Assembly (NCBI GenBank): GCA_030038395.1
Contig: JASHOZ010000068.1
Coordinates: forward strand, 1-48,211
DNA: 48,211 nucleotides
From: Nitrososphaerales archaeon
Lineage (GTDB): Archaea > Thermoproteota > Nitrososphaeria > Nitrososphaerales > Gagatemarchaeaceae
Direction of reading: 5' to 3'
A program made the translations under genes and the position numbers. Shown here one piece after another: positions 34,289 to 42,689 of the stretch (position 1 is the stretch's first letter; every line of letters starts with the position of its first letter). The notes below the pieces were generated by a model. It was not told where the DNA came from and made no database searches. It saw only the letters and a list, made by a program, of their open reading frames with translations.

Positions 34289-34552
34289 ATGGCGAACGAC
34301 CGGACCGTGGGCGGCGCGCTGTTCGCCGGCGGTGTCGTGGGCATCATACTCTATGGCCTCCTGATGGTATACGCATGGGCGGTCACCCTCAGAGTGACAG
34401 CGTTCCTGGGGATCGCCCTCCTACTCACGATCCTCGCGTGGATAGGGTACACCATGGCGACGACCCCCCCTCCAGAACCAATTGCGGAGATCCCGCCGAT
34501 GACGCAGTCACCGGGCGAGACGAAGACCGGGGAGAAGCCGGCGGGCCAGTGA
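34289..34552 (+). CDS. Small two-helix membrane protein (87 aa)
   Basis: It is unrecognised. Residues 6-26 (TVGGALFAGGVVGIILYGLL) and 32-54 (TLRVTAFLGIALLLTILAWI) form two membrane helices. The tail is Pro/Thr-rich and hydrophilic (TTPPPEPIAEIPPMTQSPGE), probably exposed. It has a strong TATA box and near-leaderless ATG. The 220 bases downstream, before the deacetylase, hold an open frame but no standard start codon. Confidence 0.55.
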   Translation: MANDRTVGGALFAGGVVGIILYGLLMVYAWAVTLRVTAFLGIALLLTILAWIGYTMATTPPPEPIAEIPPMTQSPGETKTGEKPAGQ

Positions 34553-34772
34553 GTTCCTCAAGGGCCCCATCTCGTCCTCAAGCTCTTCGCGCAATCCTCT
34601 CCCCCCGGGGGCGGAGCACCGTTCGCCCGCAGAACCTTCTTTTCCAGTCCTTCCCGGGCGTAGATGCGAGCGAACCAACCGTGACCAAAGCAGCACCGGC
34701 TCCGGTAAGCCCCTTGGGGGGGACACCCTGAGCTCGCCGCGCACGTACGCCGCCCTGTTCCTAGAGGACAGT

Positions 34773-35948
34773 TTGGGCTTGGCAAAGGACAGCCTCGACC
34801 CGGCCGATGTCCACGCAGGATTCGTCGACGAGCTCTCCGCAGCGATGAGAGGCAGTCCTGACTCTGCCGCAGCACAACCGGCGCTTGAGGGAGAGGTCGC
34901 AAAGGCGCTGGAGGCGATAGAGCGGAGGTCGCTCGAGGAGATGGGGTGGTTCGTGAGGAAGGCGCGCTGGCCCGGGAACGCCCCTTTCGGTGTCTGCCTC
35001 ACGCACGATGTTGACAACGTGAGCCGCCCGTTGGGCCACCTGCTCAGGAGGGCCGGCAGGTTCGGGACCACGGACCTTCTGCTTGCGCTGGTCGGGCTTC
35101 GCTCAGTCTACAACAACATCGACCACATCGCGGAGATCGAGAGGAAGAGGGGCTATCGGTCCAGCTTCTACTTCCTGTCGAAGAACTACGACCTCGACAA
35201 GCTGTCTCGGACGGCCAAGGGGCTGGACGGCGCGGGGTGGGAGGTGGGGCTTCACGGCGACTTCGGGACTCACGACTCGCCACAGGCGATGGCCGAGGCG
35301 TCTGCAAGGCTCGAGAGCGCGTTCGGCAGGAAGCCCAGAGGCGCGAGGGAACACTATCTTCAGTTTGACTACGCCAAGACATGGGGGATACTTCAGTCCT
35401 CGGGGTTCCTGTACGATACCACGGTCGGGAACAGGGACAGGATAGGCTTCAGGCTCGGACTCTGCACCCCATTCCACCCTCCAGACCCGTCCTGGGAGCC
35501 CATTCCGCTCCTTGAGCTCCCGCTCGCCCTCATGGATACGACTCTGTGGGGCTACCTCAGGAAGACAGAGGATGAAGGCGAGAAGGTCTTCGTCGGCCTC
35601 CTCGACGCCGTCGGAGAAGTGAACGGCCTGATGACGCTCCTGTGGCACCAGGAGTCTGTCAGGATGAAGGGAGGGCGGATCTACCCGCGTCTCCTCGATA
35701 CGCTCGCGGGTCGCGGATGCTACGTGGCAGACGGCGAGACGGTCGCGAGGTGGTGGCTCGAGCGGGGGGCACCGCTTGCCGTCGCGGGGGCAGGCGTCAC
35801 CATGGACGCGGCGCCAGCTGGGATGGCGCTAACGTTCAAGACCACCGGAGAGAAGGCCCCGGTCGTCGAAGGGGGAGTCTTGGTTGACAGCCCGTCGGGG
35901 ACGACCGTGCATGCAGCGGGAGGACCGTTACGATTGAGGTTCGACTAG
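34773..35948 (+). CDS. Polysaccharide deacetylase-like protein
   Basis: The protein is at least 391 residues long. The NodB-like catalytic region shows the metal-binding start FGVCLTHDVDNVSRP (Asp pair), YRSSFYFLSKNYDLD, GWEVGLHGDFGTHDS (second His) and MTLLWHQES near its end, matching the carbohydrate-esterase 4-like family found in surface polysaccharide clusters. It probably removes N-acetyl groups from a glycan or lipid-linked sugar. The frame remains open upstream of TTG 34773 through RTYAALFLEDS with no ATG/GTG/TTG, so the N-terminus may begin earlier on a CTG (34728 or 34752). The next gene starts 3 nt after the stop, indicating an operon. Confidence 0.8.
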   Translation: MGLAKDSLDPADVHAGFVDELSAAMRGSPDSAAAQPALEGEVAKALEAIERRSLEEMGWFVRKARWPGNAPFGVCLTHDVDNVSRPLGHLLRRAGRFGTTDLLLALVGLRSVYNNIDHIAEIERKRGYRSSFYFLSKNYDLDKLSRTAKGLDGAGWEVGLHGDFGTHDSPQAMAEASARLESAFGRKPRGAREHYLQFDYAKTWGILQSSGFLYDTTVGNRDRIGFRLGLCTPFHPPDPSWEPIPLLELPLALMDTTLWGYLRKTEDEGEKVFVGLLDAVGEVNGLMTLLWHQESVRMKGGRIYPRLLDTLAGRGCYVADGETVARWWLERGAPLAVAGAGVTMDAAPAGMALTFKTTGEKAPVVEGGVLVDSPSGTTVHAAGGPLRLRFD

Positions 35949-35951
35949 AGA

Positions 35952-37037
35952 TTGGCTACGAAACGGGTTCTCGTCACCGGCGCCGGGGGGATTGCCGGGG
36001 TCAACTTCGTCCGCGCAGTCAGGGCATCGGTAAGGGGGTACTGGATAGCGGGCGCCGACTACAGCAGGTACTACATCGAACTCCCAGACCTCGATTCCAG
36101 GCACCGCACGCCCAGGCACGACTCGGCGGGCTTCGTCAAGCGGGTCGCCGAGATCGCGCGAGCCGAGAAGGCGGAGTTCGTCCACCCACAGCCGTCCTCG
36201 GAGGCGCTCGTCCTCTCGAGGGCGAGGGATGACCTCCCCTCAAGGGTCTTTCTCCCCACGCCAGAGGTGATGGAGACGGGGCAGGACAAGCTCCTGACCA
36301 AGGAGAGGTTGGACGGCGAGGGCGTCCCAGTCGCAAGGACAGCTCAGCTGAAGGAGATTGGCGACGTCGAGGAAGCGTTCTCATCGATGGGACGGCCTCT
36401 CTGGGTCCGCGCAAGGCACGGCGCCGGGGGGAGGCTCAGCCTCCCATGCGAGACGCCCCGGGAGGCTCTGCACTGGATAGAGCTCTGGATGGGGAGGGGG
36501 ACCCTTCTGAGCGAGTTCATAGTGCAGGAGTTCCTGCCGGGGAGGAACATCGCGATGGACACGATCTGGCGCGATGGAAGGCTCGTCACGTCCTACTGTC
36601 GCGAGAGGATAGAGTACCCCTTCAAGCACATCTCCCCTTCGGGCATCACGGGGACTCCATCTGTGGCGAGAATCGTCGCCGACAGGAAGGTCAACGAGGT
36701 AGGGGAACGGTCGGTGAAGGCGGTCGATAAGACGCCCGACGGGGCCTACTCGGTCGACATGAAGGAGGACGCAAAGGGGCGCCCTTGCGTGACCGAGGTC
36801 GACGCCGGGAAGTTCCACACGACGATGCCGCTGTGGGGGTACGCCGCTGTGCGGCATCTCGGCCTCCCGTGGTACTCCAACCTGGCCGACCTCTACATCA
36901 GGCTGGGTTCGGGCGAGGAGCCGCCGGGGGACGTTCCGAGGCACGACCTCCTCCCGGACGGATGCTACATGATCCGGAACATGGACTCCGGGGTCATGCT
37001 CTGGAGGGAAGACGGATGGAAGGAGAGAGTGCTGTGA
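35952..37037 (+). CDS. ATP-grasp carboxylate-amine ligase-like protein
   Basis: The 361-residue protein starts with a Rossmann-like pre-ATP-grasp strand (RVLVTGAGGIAGVNFVRAVR) and continues with GQDKLLTKERLDGEGVPVAR and RPLWVRARHGAGG, typical of carbamoyl-phosphate-synthase-type ATP-grasp enzymes. SEFIVQEFLPGRNIAMDTIW and VTEVDAGKFHTT form the ATP/Mg site. Such enzymes ligate a carboxylate to an amine at the expense of ATP. The substrate is unknown, but the neighbours (deacetylase before, HAD phosphatase overlapping by 4 nt after) suggest amino-sugar or surface-polymer modification. The start is TTG 35952. Confidence 0.78.
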   Translation: MATKRVLVTGAGGIAGVNFVRAVRASVRGYWIAGADYSRYYIELPDLDSRHRTPRHDSAGFVKRVAEIARAEKAEFVHPQPSSEALVLSRARDDLPSRVFLPTPEVMETGQDKLLTKERLDGEGVPVARTAQLKEIGDVEEAFSSMGRPLWVRARHGAGGRLSLPCETPREALHWIELWMGRGTLLSEFIVQEFLPGRNIAMDTIWRDGRLVTSYCRERIEYPFKHISPSGITGTPSVARIVADRKVNEVGERSVKAVDKTPDGAYSVDMKEDAKGRPCVTEVDAGKFHTTMPLWGYAAVRHLGLPWYSNLADLYIRLGSGEEPPGDVPRHDLLPDGCYMIRNMDSGVMLWREDGWKERVL

Positions 37038-37633
37038 ACGTAACAGAGTTCTCCGCGTACATCTTCGACCTGGACGGCACGCTGGTGACCATTCCGGTCG
37101 ACTGGGGGAAGGTCAGAGAGGAGGTCGGCAAGATAGCGGGGTCGCGGCTGGAGGAGGGCCCGATCTTTCAGAGGATCGAGGAGCTGCTGTCCGTCCACCC
37201 CTCGATCAGGCAGACTGTCTTCAACATGATAGACGCCGAAGAGGCACGGGCCCTCCCCGGGGCGGCGGCAGTCCAGGGAGCCGTCGAGCTGGTGGGTTTG
37301 ATGGAGAAGTCGTCTCCGCTCGGCCTGGTCACGATGCAGGGGCTCGCCGCCTGCGACAAGGTCCTGGGGCGGTTCCGTCTGTCAGACCTCTTCGACGCCC
37401 AGGTGACCCGAGAAGATTCGCTCGACAGGGCGGTCCAGCTCCGCCTTGCCCTCGAGACGCTTGGCGCGGAGCCTCGAGAGACGCTCTTCACCGGCGACAG
37501 GATGAACGACGTCGTATGCGGCAAGAAGGCGGGCGTCTCCACCGCCCTGGTGGGCAAGGAGGCGAAGGGGGACGTCCTCCCCGACTTCTCCTTCCAGACG
37601 TTGTCCTCCTTGAGGGACGCGCTGGCGCGCTGA
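37034..37633 (+). CDS. HAD-family phosphatase
   Basis: The 199-residue protein has HAD motif I YIFDLDGTLV (both Asp present), motif II in LGLVTMQG (Thr), motif III Lys/Arg in the region DRAVQLRLALETLG and motif IV FTGDRMNDVVCGKKAG. A helical cap lies between motifs I and II, as in phosphoglycolate-phosphatase-like enzymes. It dephosphorylates a small molecule. GTG 37034 overlaps the ATP-grasp stop by 4 nt (GTGA), a coupled pair; phosphorylated intermediates may pass between them. Confidence 0.85.
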   Translation: MNVTEFSAYIFDLDGTLVTIPVDWGKVREEVGKIAGSRLEEGPIFQRIEELLSVHPSIRQTVFNMIDAEEARALPGAAAVQGAVELVGLMEKSSPLGLVTMQGLAACDKVLGRFRLSDLFDAQVTREDSLDRAVQLRLALETLGAEPRETLFTGDRMNDVVCGKKAGVSTALVGKEAKGDVLPDFSFQTLSSLRDALAR

Positions 37634-37696
37634 AGCCGGGGTTCGGCGCGGGCGGGTGCAGGTCCCGCAGGTCTCTGTGAGAGTGTCCCGTGAAAA

Positions 37697-37704
37697 CTTA
37701 AACC
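37697..37704 (+). promoter_or_regulatory. TATA box of the glycosyltransferase gene
   Basis: ACTTAAAC lies 35 nt upstream of ATG 37735, predicting a leader of about 8 nt. It separates the glycosyltransferase from the three-gene unit before it. Confidence 0.5.
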
Positions 37705-37734
37705 CCGCAGATTCCGCACAGGTTCGGTGCCCCG

Positions 37735-38802
37735 ATGAAGGTCTCCTGCCTCGCCTGGGCGCCTTTCAGCGACAGGCTCGACGAGCTCGCGGCGGCTGTC
37801 GGGGGAGAACGGAAGAACTTCGACATGGGCTACCTGCCAAAATTCGCCGCCCCGGCCAAGTACCTGGTCTTCATGATCATGACGCTCGTGTACCTCCTAA
37901 GGGAGCGCCCCGATGTCGTCTACGCGCAGAATCCCCCTCCCTTCTGCCCGCTCGTGTGCATCCCGTACTGCAAGGCGACGGGGACGAAGCTAGTCGTCGA
38001 CCATCACAACCTCTGGTACGTCAAAGGATTCGCCGGAAACCCGATCGCCCCGTACGTGCGCGCGATTGAGGCGACCGTCGGGAGGGCAGCCGACGCCAAC
38101 ACTGTACCCCACTCCGTCTGGAGAGACACACTCGCCTCGATGGGGGGGAGGCGTGTGGTGACGGTGCACGACTACGTCCCGAGGAACCCGTACGATAGGA
38201 GCGAGGAAGTTAGGCGGCCCATCTCCTCGAGGGGGGTGATCGGCATCGCCTCCGGACACCAGGGGGTCCCGCAGGAGCGGGTCGAGTCGGAGGCTCGGGC
38301 CGCCGAGATGGTCACGGGCGTGACCCTGGCGATAACCGGCCCCCCCGAGCGGCTGGGGCCGAGGGTCAGGGCGCTCGGCCAGCTGCGCAACGTGAAGTTC
38401 CTCGGATACCTGCCCAAGGACGGGTATGAGAGGCTCAAGGCCTCGTGCGACTTCGGCCTAAGCGTCTCCGACGAGCCGAACACCGTCAACCATGTCCTAT
38501 TCGAGTACGCGGCGGCCTCCCTTCCTACGATATCGTCCAGAAGGCGCGAGATAGAGGCGGTGTTCGGCGACTCCCTGGTCTATGTGGATTCGTCCGACCC
38601 GTCGGCGGTGGCGGAGCGCATCGCATGGCTCATCGAGACCCCCTCTAGGCTGGCGGAGTACAGGGGACGGATCTCAGACAGGTTCGAGCGCCTTACACGC
38701 GAGAGGGAGGCCGAGATCGGGTCTCTAAGGGCGCTGATTGCGGGGCGAGACGCTCCTCCGGAGGGAGCTCAGGCTCCCCCCGTCCCGAGCCCGGCCTTCT
38801 GA
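37735..38802 (+). CDS. Glycosyltransferase, GT4-like
   Basis: The 355-residue protein has a GT-B fold. The N-terminal half carries a membrane-associating hydrophobic helix (YLVFMIMTLVYLLRERPDVV), ALG13/14- or ALG1-like, and LVVDHHNLWY. The C-terminal half contains the nucleotide-sugar site VKFLGYLPKDGYERLKASCD and the EX7E-like FEYAAASLPTISSRRREIEAV. It should transfer a sugar from a nucleotide donor to a lipid-linked or protein acceptor at the inner membrane face. It is downstream of the deacetylase unit and faces the convergent phosphatase gene. Confidence 0.82.
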   Translation: MKVSCLAWAPFSDRLDELAAAVGGERKNFDMGYLPKFAAPAKYLVFMIMTLVYLLRERPDVVYAQNPPPFCPLVCIPYCKATGTKLVVDHHNLWYVKGFAGNPIAPYVRAIEATVGRAADANTVPHSVWRDTLASMGGRRVVTVHDYVPRNPYDRSEEVRRPISSRGVIGIASGHQGVPQERVESEARAAEMVTGVTLAITGPPERLGPRVRALGQLRNVKFLGYLPKDGYERLKASCDFGLSVSDEPNTVNHVLFEYAAASLPTISSRRREIEAVFGDSLVYVDSSDPSAVAERIAWLIETPSRLAEYRGRISDRFERLTREREAEIGSLRALIAGRDAPPEGAQAPPVPSPAF

Positions 38803-38835
38803 CGGACCCCTGCACATCTTCCCGCGGGGGCCCGA

Positions 38836-39714
38836 CTAGTCGCGGCTGGCGGCTTTGCGACGGTTGCGCGTCGCCTCGCCGGGGCGCGCCAGCGTCTCGC
38901 GCGATCGCCCCAGGGTGCGCTCCACTTCCGCCATGAGCCGCGGGTTCGCGGCGGCGGCTACGTTGAATCTCGAGTGCAGGCTGAAGTCAGGGGCACCGCT
39001 CGGCGACGAGCCCACATACACCTCCGCTCCCGCCTCCTCGGCGATCAGGCATGCCCCGGCCAGATCGGTCACCCGCATCCGCCCCCTGACGTCGACGAAG
39101 GCGTCGATCCGCCCTTCCGCCAGGAAGCAGAGCTCGAGAGCGTTGGCGCCGAAGTGCACGACGCGCTTCGAGCCCGCCGTCAGTCGGGCGATGGCGGGCG
39201 CGGCTGCCGGAGGGGTGCTCCCCACGTCCGCGCCCAGCACGGCGTCCTGCAGCTTCCTCGACCGCGAGGTGCGGATGGGCTCTCCGTTCTTCGTCGCGCC
39301 GTGCCCTCTCTCCGCGAAATAGACGTCGCCTCCGACTAGGTCCCTCACCATCGCGACGCGGACGTCCCGGAGGCGGTCCCCGTCGGCTATCGCGACCGAG
39401 GTGCAGTAGAACGGTATCCCTCTTGAGAAGTTGGAGGACCCGTCGAGGGGGTCGACGACGGCGACGACGCGGCAGGAGCGGTCTCCCATCTCGCCCCCCT
39501 CCTCGCTCAGCACTCTCGTCCCCTTCACTCCGAGGACCGCCGTAGAGATCACGTCTTCTGCGACCTTGTCGGCGACGAGCGTCTGGTCCCCCGCCGCGCC
39601 CCGCCCGATCGTCTTCGAACGCTCGCTCTCGGTCGCGACGCGTGCTACCGCCCTCTGGACGTCGCCAGTCACCCTGCCGAGGAGCTCCTGCCACCCCCCT
39701 CCCTGTCGCTTCAT
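38836..39714 (-). CDS. Inositol monophosphatase family protein (IMPase/archaeal FBPase)
   Basis: The 292-residue protein shows the lithium-sensitive phosphatase motifs: SEEGGE (residues 70-75), DPLDGSSNFSRGIPFYC with Asp88, Asp91 and Gly-Ser, and the C-terminal VTDLAGACLIAEEAGA. These bind two or three Mg2+ ions. Archaeal members dephosphorylate myo-inositol-1-phosphate and often fructose-1,6-bisphosphate. It overlaps the upstream kinase gene by 4 nt, so the two are translated together. The Arg/Lys-rich C-terminal tail is an addition. Confidence 0.88.
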   Translation of the reverse strand: MKRQGGGWQELLGRVTGDVQRAVARVATESERSKTIGRGAAGDQTLVADKVAEDVISTAVLGVKGTRVLSEEGGEMGDRSCRVVAVVDPLDGSSNFSRGIPFYCTSVAIADGDRLRDVRVAMVRDLVGGDVYFAERGHGATKNGEPIRTSRSRKLQDAVLGADVGSTPPAAAPAIARLTAGSKRVVHFGANALELCFLAEGRIDAFVDVRGRMRVTDLAGACLIAEEAGAEVYVGSSPSGAPDFSLHSRFNVAAAANPRLMAEVERTLGRSRETLARPGEATRNRRKAASRD

Positions 39715-40301
39715 TTCTCAGTGACCCCTCTGCGACTCATCGCCGCGAGCACGCGGCTGAGCGTGCTCCCGGCTGTCGGTCCTGTCCTGACACTCTCCAC
39801 GTTTCTTTCGCCTAGCTCGCCGTGGATCTCGGCAAGGGCGGAGTAGTACCTCGACCTGAAGAAGTCGACCGGGCCGATGCAGTCGTCCTTCACACCTGGG
39901 GGACCAGCGCGCCTCGTCCTCTCCCCGGCCTCCAGCAGGACGTAGAGGTCAGGTCTCAGTGCCGGAGAGGAGAGCGCCTCCTTGCAGAGGGCGAGCATGG
40001 CGGGGTAGGCGGCGCTCCTCTTCAGCTCGAACCGCATCTTGGAGTACGCCAGGTCGGAGAGGAGGTAGCCCTCGGAGACCACGGCGCGCGACTTCCGCAT
40101 GCGCGCGATCGTAGAAGAGTAGGCCAGAGTTGCCCCGAGTAGGCTGAAGTCGGAAAGGGTGTCTCCGCGCTCGGCGACGGGGACGTGCCGGGGGAGGGCA
40201 TGGGCCGACTCCTGGAGGCGCAGCCATCCCCGCTTCTCGAGGCGCCGCGCGAGCGTCGTCTTCCCGACTCCTGAGAACCCCTCGAGGACGACGAATGTCA
40301 T
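39711..40301 (-). CDS. P-loop nucleoside/nucleotide kinase-like protein
   Basis: The 196-residue protein begins VVLEGFSGVGKTTLARRLEK, a perfect Walker A (GFSGVGKT), as in thymidylate or deoxynucleoside kinases. SRAVVSEGYLLSDLAY may correspond to the DRx substrate-binding region and LYVLLEAGERTRRAG to the lid. It resembles archaeal thymidylate-kinase-like proteins of unknown substrate. The TATA-like box TTAAATTC (40327-40334) lies 28 nt upstream of the ATG, so it leads a two-gene unit with the phosphatase. Confidence 0.72.
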   Translation of the reverse strand: MTFVVLEGFSGVGKTTLARRLEKRGWLRLQESAHALPRHVPVAERGDTLSDFSLLGATLAYSSTIARMRKSRAVVSEGYLLSDLAYSKMRFELKRSAAYPAMLALCKEALSSPALRPDLYVLLEAGERTRRAGPPGVKDDCIGPVDFFRSRYYSALAEIHGELGERNVESVRTGPTAGSTLSRVLAAMSRRGVTEK

Positions 40302-40326
40302 CGCGAGGCAGCCCGGTCTCGTTCCG

Positions 40327-40334
40327 AATTTAAC
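40327..40334 (-). promoter_or_regulatory. TATA box of the kinase-phosphatase unit
   Basis: GGTTAAATTC on the minus strand is centred 28 nt before ATG 40301, a leaderless arrangement. Confidence 0.5.
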
Positions 40335-40353
40335 CTAGCGAGACGCGAAGGGC

Positions 40354-40968
40354 TCAAGGGAGGGAGAGCAGCGCTGCCTGGTTGAACACCGCAAGGTAGA
40401 CGATGTACGCGAGGTACCCGACCCCGAGGTACGCCACCGTCGGCACGCCGTACTTCACTTCGACCATCGCGCCAGGAGACTCCATCCTCTCGACCTCGTC
40501 TCTCGCGACGTTCACGTCGGCATCCACCTCCTTCCTGACCCCGTCGACGACGACGGCCACCGGTATCCACTTCTGCTCTCGCAGGAACCTCTCCACGGGG
40601 ATGACCTTCTTCCCGCGCGCGTCGCCCCTGGCCCAGACGTACGAGATGTGCCCGACGGCCGCCACCATGGCGAGCGCGAGAGGGAAGATGAGGCTGAGCT
40701 TCTGGACCGGAAACGGGTCAGCGGTCACGAAGACGAGAGCTATCGAGTCGGCCTGGCCTATGACGCCGAGGAGTGTGAAGGCGAGGGCCACGCCGCCGAT
40801 GAGTCCGAGCTTGAGCGCCTCGAATTCGACCGCCGGGTAGACCATGTAGACTGCGTACGCGCTCCCCGCAAGGGCAGGGATCCAGACCACGTCGCTCACC
40901 GCGCGCTCTCTGACGTCTTGGTAGGCAGCCGCCGCGAAGGACACCCCGATAAGCGCCTCTGCGAGCAA
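40354..40968 (-). CDS. Class A24 (preflagellin/prepilin) peptidase-like protein
   Basis: The 204-residue membrane protein has the two aspartates of A24 peptidases, one in AAAYQDVRERAVSD near TM1 and one in the GxxD-type motif GQADSIAL (GxGD in most relatives), with about six hydrophobic segments. These enzymes cleave class III signal peptides of archaellins and pilins at the inner face of the membrane. The soluble loop of about 50 residues (EKWIPVAVVVDGVRKEV region) is larger than in FlaK/TFPP. Start TTG 40968 is set by a TATA box (GCTTATATGG on the minus strand) 27 nt upstream. A longer apparent frame reaching 41454 is antisense-like to the ligase and rejected. Confidence 0.75.
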   Translation of the reverse strand: MLAEALIGVSFAAAAYQDVRERAVSDVVWIPALAGSAYAVYMVYPAVEFEALKLGLIGGVALAFTLLGVIGQADSIALVFVTADPFPVQKLSLIFPLALAMVAAVGHISYVWARGDARGKKVIPVERFLREQKWIPVAVVVDGVRKEVDADVNVARDEVERMESPGAMVEVKYGVPTVAYLGVGYLAYIVYLAVFNQAALLSLP

Positions 40969-40990
40969 CCCGCGGCCGAACGCGAGACGC

Positions 40991-41000
40991 CCATATAAGC
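40991..41000 (-). promoter_or_regulatory. TATA box of the A24 peptidase gene
   Basis: GCTTATATGG on the minus strand is centred 27 nt upstream of TTG 40968. It decides the start of an otherwise ambiguous frame. Confidence 0.55.
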
Positions 41001-41015
41001 GCCCAGACGCCGCGC

Positions 41016-42689
41016 TCAGCGCGACCCTCGCGGGGGGCCCTCGAGCTTCAGCCTCTGCTTCGAGAATATCGCCGACACCCTCTCGAGCGTGTCGATCTCC
41101 GAAGCGGACTTGTCCGCCCTGACTCGTTTTATCCTCGGAAAGCGGAGCGCGTAGCCGCTGTCGTGCCTCTCGCTCCTCTGCACGCTGTCGAATGCGACTT
41201 CGACGACTACCGAGGGTGAGACGCGCATCCAGTGGCCGTGACTCTCGACCGTCAGTTCCTTCATCTTCGCCGTCATCTCCGCTATCTCGGCGTCCGAGAG
41301 CCCGCTGTACGCCTTCCCTATGGTCTTCAGGGCGTCCCCGTCCCTCACCGCGAAGGTGTAGTCGGAGATGACTCCGGCCCTCTTGCCGTTGCCGTATTCC
41401 GCGGCCACGATGACCGCGTCGATGGTGTCGAGCTCCTCCTTGAGCTTCACCCACCCCGACCCCCGCTTCCCCATGGTGTAGAGGCTCGCCGGGTCCTTCA
41501 GGACGAGCCCCTCGTATCCAAGGTCCCTGCTTCTTCTGAACGCCGCCCGAATCTCCGATGCCTCCTTCACGGGCTCTGAGTGGGCGAGAGTCCCGACCCC
41601 GCGGAACGCGCCCTCGAGGATGCGCTTCCTTTCCTTTAGGGGAGCGTCGGTCAGCGCCTCGCCGTGGTATAGGAGGTCGAAAGCGAAGAACGTGACGGGT
41701 GCCTTCCTCGCCGCCTCCTCGAAGTCCTCCAGCCTCCTCAGCCTGCGCTGAAGCAGCTGGAACGGGAGCGGGTGCCCGTCAGAGTAAGGGACGATCTCGC
41801 CGTCGAGGATGACGTTCCCTTCGACCCGCCGCAGCGTTGCCGCGACTTCAGGGAAGCTCGATGTGATCTCCTCGAGCCGGCGCGAGTAGATTCTCACCTC
41901 ACCCCCGAGCTTGTGAGCCTGCGCCCGGACTCCGTCGTACTTGTACTCGGCGTACACCTCCTTTTCAAAGTGCGCCGCGATCTCATCAGGCGTGGCCATG
42001 GGCTCGGCGAGCATGAAGTTGACAGGCCTGAACGGTGTCATCTTCAGCGCGCCGAGCTCTTTCCTCGCCGCGGCCGCAGCAAGGAGTCCGGGGTCTCCGA
42101 CTAGCATGTGGGCGCGCGCGACGACCTCCTTGGGGACCGAGTACGCCCGGGCGACGGCTTCCTCGAGGAGTCCTGCGACCAGCCCCGTCCTCATCTCCCC
42201 CGTCAGCACCTTCACCACGTACTTCCCCTCGAGGGGGCTCGCCCTGAGAAAGAGGGACTTCACGAGGCCCTTCCGCGTCGCACCCGAGCCCTTCCCTTTG
42301 GCGGACCTGAGCCGAAGGAAGGTGGACTCGAGGTCGTCTAGGGTGAGCGGCTCCGAGAACAGCGGCTGCTCTCGCCTCTCGCCCAAGAGCTCCTCGGCGA
42401 CCTCCCCCAGGTCGCCGTGCTTCAGGTATGCCCCCGAGACCTTCTCTCGACCCGCTCCCGTGACCTCCCGCAGGACCTCGAGTAGGGTCGAATACCCCAC
42501 CTGGGCCTCGTCCCGGCTCCCTCTCTGGGATGACCTTCCTGTCGCCAGCCTCGCGGCGGTCTCGGCGTCCCCGGCGCCTATCCCTGAAAGGTAGTCCGAG
42601 AAGATCCTGACCTTCTCCTTCTTGCTCCGTGTCCTCTTCACGTCCTCAAGGACGGCCGCGAACCCACCGAGGGGCGCGGAGCCTGTCAT
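41016..42689 (-). CDS. lig: ATP-dependent DNA ligase
   Basis: The 557-residue enzyme seals DNA nicks in replication and repair. It has the N-terminal DNA-binding domain (residues 1-210), the adenylation domain with motif I EYKYDGVRAQ (nucleophile Lys250), motif III FFAFDLLYHGEAL, motif IV YEGLVLKDPAS, motif V GSGWVKLK, and the OB domain ending in motif VI-like ALRFPRIKRVRADKSASE. ATG 42689 overlaps the acetyltransferase stop by 4 nt. A longer frame to 42827 runs into that neighbour and is not used. Confidence 0.95.
   Translation of the reverse strand: MTGSAPLGGFAAVLEDVKRTRSKKEKVRIFSDYLSGIGAGDAETAARLATGRSSQRGSRDEAQVGYSTLLEVLREVTGAGREKVSGAYLKHGDLGEVAEELLGERREQPLFSEPLTLDDLESTFLRLRSAKGKGSGATRKGLVKSLFLRASPLEGKYVVKVLTGEMRTGLVAGLLEEAVARAYSVPKEVVARAHMLVGDPGLLAAAAARKELGALKMTPFRPVNFMLAEPMATPDEIAAHFEKEVYAEYKYDGVRAQAHKLGGEVRIYSRRLEEITSSFPEVAATLRRVEGNVILDGEIVPYSDGHPLPFQLLQRRLRRLEDFEEAARKAPVTFFAFDLLYHGEALTDAPLKERKRILEGAFRGVGTLAHSEPVKEASEIRAAFRRSRDLGYEGLVLKDPASLYTMGKRGSGWVKLKEELDTIDAVIVAAEYGNGKRAGVISDYTFAVRDGDALKTIGKAYSGLSDAEIAEMTAKMKELTVESHGHWMRVSPSVVVEVAFDSVQRSERHDSGYALRFPRIKRVRADKSASEIDTLERVSAIFSKQRLKLEGPPRGSR

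Noticed and set aside
40969-41454. An upstream extension of the A24 peptidase frame
   Set aside because: It runs inside the DNA ligase gene in another frame with Arg/Glu-rich nonsense-like sequence, and the TATA box at 40991-41000 places the start at 40968.
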